Translations under genes and position numbers: made by a program
Shown here: positions 58,150 to 64,000 of the stretch, one piece after another
How positions within the stretch are numbered: position 1 is the first letter of the stretch
How the letters are laid out: every line of letters starts with the position of its first letter
Notes under the pieces: model-generated
Seen by the model: the letters and a program-made list of their open reading frames with translations, nothing else
What the model was told of the DNA's origin: nothing
Databases searched by the model: none
Assembly: GCA_016785225.1 (NCBI GenBank)
Contig: JAFBJZ010000669.1
Span: 434,001-498,000 of the forward strand
Direction of reading: 5' to 3'
DNA from: Psettodes erumei
Taxonomy: Eukaryota > Chordata > Actinopteri > Pleuronectiformes > Psettodidae
Length of the DNA stretch: 64,000 nucleotides

Positions 58150-58414
58150 TATAGAGGCGCGGGCACAGGGACCACGCGGTCTCCTCAGTCAGGAGGAGGG
58201 GGGGGGGTGAGGGGGGAGGCGGGCTCTCGTTTTCCCATGCATCCCTACTGACATTGGCCACCGCTCCACATTAAACACCCCGCATTCATAAAACAGAAAA
58301 AAAGAAAAGAGGAGCCATCTGACAAGAGCAGCGTCCACTGGTAGCTGCCTCGCTGTTTATTGCGCTCAGCACGTCGCCGGAGCAGAAGCCGCACAAACTG
58401 AGTGGGGGGGTAAA
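58150..58414 (+). promoter_or_regulatory. mxi1: promoter and 5' UTR of the long mxi1 form
   Basis: A GC-rich patch before the first mxi1 ATG with a GC-box-like GGAGGCGGG (58215-58223), a G run (about 58198-58207) and an inverted CCAAT box ATTGG (58253-58257). No TATA box is evident, as is common for CpG-type promoters. An in-frame stop TAA at 58289 with no ATG between it and 58415 fixes the start. The transcription start is not known. Confidence 0.5.
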
Positions 58415-58643
58415 ATGGCCAAAAGTGAGAGGCAAAGAAGAAGTTTGAAGAGTGAGGAGTTCTTTTTTGATTCCGAAGCGTCTCTCTTGGATCAGCAAGA
58501 TTTCGAGATGTCTAGTTGCCCCTTCGATGACGTCTTCAACTCCAAAGACTCCCACATGGAGCAGATCAACACTTTTCTGAAAAATGTACAAGTTTTGCTG
58601 GAGGCTGCTAGGTTTCTCGAGAGCGCCGAGAGGAAGGACGGAA
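58415..58643 (+). CDS. mxi1: mxi1 alternative first exon, long form (MXI1-0 type)
   Basis: Encodes 76 residues, starting MAKSERQRRSLKSEE. After an acidic/aromatic stretch comes CPFDDVFNSKDSHMEQINTF (35-54), which matches the N-terminal block CPF-D-FN..ENSMEK-INTF of mammalian MXI1-0, then NVQVLLEAARFLESAERK, the Sin3-interaction domain helix. The donor GGAA|GTGAGT leaves phase 1; joining to the exon at 61030 makes a Lys codon followed by CEHGYAS, as in the human long form. MXI1 pairs with MAX at E-boxes and represses MYC targets through Sin3-HDAC. Vertebrate knowledge says this form has its own promoter. The protein continues beyond the window. Confidence 0.9.
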
Positions 58644-59539
58644 GTGAGTTTATTTGTGCTGCGTTTGATCCTATTCATTTACCTCTAAATTTCAGGGAAA
58701 AAAACAAGACTTCATTGTCAACTGACTCAGACAACAAAGGGCTGAGTTCATTCAACTAAGCACCACTGCCAGCTCTGAGCACAGCCTATGCCCGGGCACC
58801 AGACCTATACGAGTCAGTTACTCATTGCAGTTACAGGAGAGTATAAATGTAGATGCTTTCATTATTTTGTGGACTATTTTTTATCTGCATTGTCTGCATG
58901 TTGGGCACTGTGCATCGCTTTGCATCTGCACAGCTCTCAACCCAGGAATAGGTAATGTTCCCCCAAAACATAGATAAAGCAGTATGACATAATGATTAGG
59001 TGCGTGGGTGTGTGTGTTGGCCACCACTCCGATATGATAAATCTGACCACATTGCAGCGCCCTCCAATTCAGTTTCGGATGATGTCATTGTTCTTCTGCA
59101 GACTCGGTTGAAAAAGCAGAAAACTTTACAGTTAAAACGCAGAGGACGTAATAGATTGGTCATTCTGACATGTATGCGACATATACCTGTCTGGCTATAT
59201 TGCTGTTATATTGCAATTAATAAGAAATAAATGAAGCAACTCGATATAGGGTCGATTGCAGATGCCAGGGTTTCTCAAAATGCAAGCAGACCATGGCCTA
59301 CATGTCAGTAAAAGGAAGATGATTTTGAAGAAATGCATTGTTAAAACGATTTTTATTTAAAAAAAAAATATAATGATGTCCCCGTTTCCTTTTAGCAAGT
59401 CATGCTTTTAAAAAAACTGGAAAAGATACTGTTTTTCCATCGCTTCCGTCATTACGATCACGGCTCTTTTCCCGCAAAGAGCGCTGCAAAAGTCCTCCGA
59501 ATAATATAATTTATAAAGACGTAATGTGGGAATTTGGCA

Positions 59540-59800
59540 GCAGCAGATTTTAGCTGATCCTCTCTCGCTCGATTGTTTGCTTCCTGCTATTTGTGGGCGT
59601 GCCGCGCACTGGTTTCCACATGGCGCAAAGTCGCTCCGCGGTTGGTCAGGTGCGAGCTCAACCCTCGACGCCTGTCAAAGTCATTCGCCAATCACGCGCC
59701 CGGTCGTTAGTGACGTCACGTGTTGCTGGGCCTGGCTTCAGCCGACAAGTACACCCCCATGGTACCTGTGAATCATGGGATTTGTAGGGTTGCACGATGA
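59540..59800. promoter_or_regulatory. mxi1: CpG-rich regulatory block with CRE/E-box composite
   Basis: A compact GC-rich block with a CCAAT box (59688-59692), the exact CRE TGACGTCA (59711-59718) overlapping the E-box CACGTG (59717-59722), and a reverse SBF/ZNF143-like motif (ATGGGATTTGTAG, about 59775-59787). CACGTG is the site bound by MAX heterodimers, MXI1 included, so autoregulation is conceivable. It may be a promoter or proximal enhancer for the short mxi1 form about 1 kb downstream. Confidence 0.45.
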
Positions 59801-60280
59801 ATTTGCATGAATGTCTGTCAGGGGAAGTAATAGAGACACAATGAATATTTGTGTTTATTCCGTAATATATCAACAGACGTATCAATCGATTAGTTAATGA
59901 TTAATGGCCTACATTATTTGAAACTGACCTTTGGAAAACTAGAAAGGAGTGTTTCAATAATACTGGTCTGCAAACAAAATGAAATTTGAATATTTCAGTG
60001 TCATCACGCATACGTTTTCCTGGTGTCATTTGCAGCAGCACTAACCTCGAGATAAACTGGAATGGAATCATTACATCATTTGTAATTCATTTCTTTAGAC
60101 CTTTGGATTGCCCTGTACCATGCAATTACCCAATAAACAGGACAGCTACAGTTACAGTTAGATAAATAAATAGTCTATTTTTTTATTTGATCCATGTGGG
60201 TAAAGTTAGGTCCGATCACGAAAATAACGAATTGTGTGCATGTTTGACATTATTTTACAAAGGCAGGGGAAAAAAAGACT

Positions 60281-60297
60281 CAATTTCCCAGAATGCA
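60281..60297 (+). promoter_or_regulatory. mxi1: SBF/ZNF143-type motif upstream of short mxi1 form
   Basis: CAATTTCCCAGAATGCA carries the TTCCCAGAATGC core of the ZNF143 (Staf) site common in vertebrate housekeeping and CpG-island promoters. It sits about 500 bases before the ATG of the short-form first exon. The core match is exact; binding is inference. Confidence 0.5.
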
Positions 60298-60794
60298 TCG
60301 CAGTTAGACCGGCCTCTCCGCCGCCAGGTCCCCGCCTCTCAGCTGTGCAGCTAGGTAAACAAATAGGAGAGGGGAGGAAACGAGCAGCGGCAGGCACTTC
60401 GCTGGCTCCGGGCTCCCCTGGGGAAGTTTTATATTGTTTATATCCGTTTTTGTAGAAATTTGATATTGTGTTTCCTAGAAACTTTTAATACTTTGATACA
60501 CTGGTTTTGACATTTTCTAACGACGAAACCTGGCAAGGATTGGCTGTAGCTTGCTAGCTTGGAAACACAGGATTCCCCCCTCCTCTCCATTCGACAAAGG
60601 CTGCTGATGAGCCCGCGAAGACACCGAACGAGATAATAATACGACGTTTTTAAATTACCATCCAGTGTAGTAATAACTGATGCACTGTCATCCCTGTGTT
60701 TAAAAGCGACCGGTCGTAGCTGCTGTTTACAAAGCTAACGTTAAACGCTGAAGGGAGCACAGCTCAGGTTAACGGCTGCCAACGTCAGGGGAGA

Positions 60795-60867
60795 ATGACG
60801 AATGTTTGGCAGATAAATATCCAACGGTTACTTGACGCTGCGGAATATATAGAGAGGAGAGAAAGAG
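60795..60867 (+). CDS. mxi1: mxi1 alternative first exon, classical form
   Basis: Encodes MTNVWQINIQRLLDAAEYIE, then RRER with a split final codon. This matches human MXI1 (M..V..INVQRLLEAAEFLERRERE), the Sin3-interaction helix that recruits Sin3-HDAC. The ATG is the first after an in-frame stop at 60717. The donor AGAG|GTAATG leaves phase 1; joining gives a Glu codon, then CEHGYAS. It lies about 2.4 kb after the other first exon and splices to the same exon 2. Confidence 0.92.
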
Positions 60868-61029
60868 GTAATGATCGACTCAATGTGCTTAAAGCTGAAA
60901 AAAAGAAAAGAGATGACTACAAATATTTAACCTGAGTGTCCACTCAAGTCTAAAGCACAGAGGCGTACGATCGACTAAGTGTCCAAACTCACCCATGGCT
61001 GAATGTTAACTACTTTTTTCTTTCAACAG
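60868..61029 (+). other. mxi1: mxi1 intron before shared exon 2
   Basis: A 162-base intron of the short form, ending TTTTCTTTCAACAG. It also forms the end of the long-form intron. Confidence 0.85.
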
Positions 61030-61132
61030 AGTGTGAACACGGATATGCCTCGACATTTCCGTCAAATCAGAACACAAACTACCAGAGGCAAAGAAAATTC
61101 CGAAATAAGAAGTTCAGCAGTAACCACAGTCG
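61030..61132 (+). CDS. mxi1: mxi1 shared exon 2
   Basis: Enters with AG completing the split codon, then CEHGYASTFPSNQNTNYQ and RQRKFRNKKFSSNHSR, with a donor CG|GTAAGA. CEHGYAS.FPS is a signature of MXI1. The basic stretch after it replaces the human PPRRLSRAQKH region at the same place. The exon has 103 bases and leaves phase 2. The next exon, expected to begin the bHLH domain (STHNELEKNRR-type), is not found before 64,000. Confidence 0.93.
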
Positions 61133-61208
61133 GTAAGAAAGTGCTTTCTTTCATGGTGTCATCACTTGGAACCCGTGTCTTGCTCACTAGTTAAATCTGT
61201 TTTTGTTT

Positions 61209-61210
61209 TT

Positions 61211-61241
<31 letters not shown>

Positions 61242-61244
61242 TTT
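61209..61244 (+). repeat. (ATTT)n tetranucleotide array
   Basis: About nine ATTT units in mxi1 intron 2. Confidence 0.92.
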
Positions 61245-63553
61245 GTGACATGAAGTACCGGGACGATGAGTGTGATTACACCCTCGCTGCCAACGCTTTA
61301 TGGATTGGTAAACAAGCGGGCTGTCACCAAAGGGGGAATACGGTAGCCGGCCGCGTTTACACGCTCCAGGAAGCACAACTCTTTGTTTAAAAAAAAAAGT
61401 TTAAACATTCAAAATAAGATGTCTGTCAGACCTTTTAAAGGAGTGTTCAATTCCTAGTTGAGTGCACATATAATCGGTCCACAGCGCTGTGTTGCTGGCT
61501 TAGGGGGGAGGGGGCGGCAGCAACGGCTCTGTTAGCATTTCATCAGCTGATTGTCAAACGGACTGCAGTGGTTGGGGTTAGGGATCGCGGTGAAAGTGAA
61601 AGCGCGAAAACGAAAAAAGTCATTTCTGATGCCGTGTCTTCTGCTCAGCCCCGATAAATGAATCCACAACGTAACGCCTCATTGAAATGTGACATTGGTT
61701 TCTGTGGGTTTCGGTGGCACTCACGCTCCCTTTCTTCGCATGCCACGTGTATTCTACACTGTGGGAGAGAGGGATAGTTTTGTCTTCTACCCTAAAGGGG
61801 AAAAGCTTCTATTTATGGCTGGTGTTGTTTGCAGACATCCAAAGGTGAATACGTGGAGGCTTTTTCAGGCAGAATGATGTTTACAGAAGTCACTAATTTG
61901 CAGTTTCGCCTCCATATATAGTGATATCCTTAAAAGGAAAAACGTTTATAAACATTTATTTTATTTTTTTTGTCTGCATCTGTTGAAAGGCTTTTTATAT
62001 GTGCTGCGGCGCATACGTTTAATAATCTGTTGTGTTTCTTGTTGTAAACACTCTCTGACAGTCAAATCATTCGCTGCCACAAAGTTTCAAACCCTTTTTG
62101 AGCACAGCGTTTTCACTGATGACAGAAACTTGACGAGAAGCACACGAGAATCACCCAAGTTAAGGCCCGTCGGTTCCGTGCTTCCTTTTGGTGCTGGGCC
62201 GCCTGCATGAATTTCTTCATTGGCAGTTATACATCAAACGCAAGCCGCGCTCGCTCTCGCTTTCTGAGCCGTTTAATATTAATGTGAGAGCGGGCCACAA
62301 ACAGGAACTGCGCATTACTCATCATGAGTGCAGAACGCTGCTGAGTTCTGCATAGCAACAGCCATGATCAGATATAGGTCTGAGGGCATATTCATGACAC
62401 TTTTGGAGGTTTGGTCCAAATGGGGAAATGCTACGTGAAAGCATCAACTGATGCTGTTTCAGAGGAATTTCCTCTGAATTTCCGTCCGTTGTCCGTCTGC
62501 GTGACGACTCCTGTGGCGAGCAACGTTTCGAGCGGAAACGGGCCCTCTTTAACGATTTACATATGCAGGAGAAACACGGGCCGTGCAGGAGCGATGCACG
62601 GCGTTGGTTTTTGCTCTCCACAGAAGACACGTTCACGACTCACTTAGTGAGGTAACACCATTTAGCGTCCAACGCCGTTTCTCAGCCTTGTGTTGTGATG
62701 CGGTTTATTTCTTTCCCACTGGAGCGGCACACTTTGCAAACCGGCATTATTTGCTGTGCAACGTGCGTCCCAAGTGGTTTACTTTTATTCCTGTTTTAGT
62801 CCTGCATGCAGTTTGCCAGCGCAGGTGAGAAATCTTGTTAATTACCGGTAGTGCAAGGTGGGATCCATGCTCACCACCTCACATCATCAGATTGCATTGT
62901 CCATAGAGACGCAAAACATCCACAAGTCTATCCTCTTCTTTGTGCGCATCAATAAAGACAGAAACAGAGGACGATTTCATTACTGACTAATGATGGCGTC
63001 TGAAAGAGAGCATCGCACTGTGCCTACGCCTCCGTCATGCTCTTCGTTCCTCCTTTGAAAACCACAATTAATCTGAGTTTGTTGGAATTGTGATAGCATG
63101 CTTATTATAATAATTACATCAACTTGACATTTTGTTTAAACATAGTTTGCTCCCTGGCACAAGCCGGCCCCGGCTTTACCTGTATCTTCTCGGTAGCGTG
63201 TTGAGGCTTAAAGTGATGAGCTTATCTGACCTTGTCCTCTCTTGCCTACCGTTTATAGCAGGGTTGCTTTATCTCATTGACCCACTGTGTGTGTGTGCGT
63301 GTATGCATATACACGCGCGCACACACACGCACATGCATGCGCTTGCCTACATAAGGAAGCATGCTGCAGTTGTGTGTGTGGCCCTGAGCCAGTTTATAAT
63401 CTGTATTGCCTTGTTGCTGAGGCCCAGACACGCAGATATCTGATTCAGGAGGCAGGGAGAGCCGTTTGCCGTGATAAAAGCCTATGGGAAAGCCAGCTGA
63501 CTTAGATTGATCTCCCTGAATAAGGGGCGATGCTAAGATGCAGTGTGTGAGAA

Positions 63554-63579
63554 TGTGTGTGTGTGTGTGTGTGTGTGTG
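63554..63579 (+). repeat. (GT)n microsatellite
   Basis: About 13 GT units in mxi1 intron 2. It gives rise to spurious His/Thr-rich frames on the minus strand. Confidence 0.9.
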
Positions 63580-64000
63580 GACAGAGGGTGGGGAGGTGGA
63601 CAAAGGGCTGAACCACGGCCAGTTTCATTTTCGAGATTAATAGACAGTGTAAGTGACATCCGCGTTTCCCTGAAACGACTGAAGCAGTCGTTCTGCAAAA
63701 TACTTGCTCGACATGGCCCCAAAATGCATTCCTCATCAGCCCCCCCACCCACCCAAAAAAAATACCCCTGAACATTATTAGGCATCACGCTGAATCACGT
63801 TGGGGCGAGGTGCTCAGAGTTTGGAAAAGATCACAAATCGGGATCTGGGTTACCAAGCAACGCAAAGTACATGCACATCGACAGCTGATGACGCAAATTA
63901 TGCACTCCAAAGTACTCATCTATTGTTCTGACTCACAATCAGGCACAAAAACCAGAAAGTAATTATATATCCGTGTCCCGCATTCACCGCACTGTCGGGG

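Larger units (their letters stand above)
58644..60794 (+). other. mxi1: mxi1 intron between the two first exons
   Basis: Intron of the long form that also contains the promoter of the short form. Open frames inside have no family-like sequence. GC-rich regulatory-looking zones are at 59540-59800 and 60280-60420. Confidence 0.7.
61133..64000 (+). other. mxi1: mxi1 intron 2, 5' part, runs off the window
   Basis: No further mxi1 exon is recognised. Contains an ATTT array (61209-61244) and a GT array (63554-63579). The stretch at about 62240-62330 (with TTTAATATTAAT) and 63400-63500 (with the palindrome CAGATATCTG) are complex and could be intronic enhancers. Confidence 0.65.

Noticed and set aside
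63246..63788. 180-codon minus-strand open frame
   Set aside because: Two parts are translations of CA/GT arrays (His-Thr and Cys-Val runs) inside mxi1 intron 2; no family similarity seen.
1..64000. Bacterial, phage or CRISPR-like systems, tRNA or rRNA genes
   Set aside because: No spaced direct repeats, operons, Shine-Dalgarno sites, cloverleaf sequences or rRNA stretches were seen. The window is ordinary fish genomic DNA with two spliced genes.

Overview
This is a vertebrate, almost certainly teleost (probably percomorph), nuclear genomic window. The evidence is intron-split genes with vertebrate proteins, GT-AG splice sites, compact introns, many CA/GT, GA, AGG and ATTT microsatellites, and degenerate fish-type LINE, LTR-like and MITE-like repeats. 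There is no bacterial, viral or CRISPR content. Most long open frames are shadows or low-complexity translations.

Left half (1 to about 31,270): the complete protein-coding part of a gamma-adducin gene (add3) on the plus strand. It has 14 coding exons between 335 and 28553 that join in frame to a 684-residue product. The first, untranslated exon(s) and the promoter lie left of the window. All exon edges have AG/GT boundaries and compatible phases. A 93-base symmetrical exon (25874-25966) matches the alternatively spliced segment of mammalian ADD3 and is flanked by RBFOX-type TGCATG motifs. The 3' UTR runs to a polyA signal at 31243, with a possible distal site at 33615.

Middle (about 31,300 to 58,100): about 27 kb with no recognisable protein-coding gene. 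It holds two decayed LINE reverse-transcriptase fragments on the minus strand (33985-34640 and 39560-40010), a solo-LTR-like block (38949-39363), copies of a foldback MITE-like repeat (other copies lie in add3 introns), a common fish dispersed repeat (54190-54460), long dinucleotide arrays, one orphan exon-like segment (49346-49420) and several non-repetitive stretches with palindromic factor-like sites that could be conserved enhancers.

Right end (about 58,150 to 64,000): the 5' part of mxi1 (MAX interactor 1) on the plus strand. There are two alternative first coding exons, each encoding its own Sin3-interaction helix: 58415-58643, matching the long MXI1-0 form, and 60795-60867, matching the classical form. 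Both splice in the same phase to a shared exon at 61030-61132. The bHLH-zipper exons lie beyond the right edge. The add3-mxi1 order and orientation match the human ADD3-MXI1 neighbourhood on chromosome 10, which supports both identifications. Adducin caps actin and links it to spectrin at the membrane, whereas MXI1 is a nuclear repressor antagonising MYC. They are neighbours by conserved synteny, and nothing in the sequence indicates a shared function.
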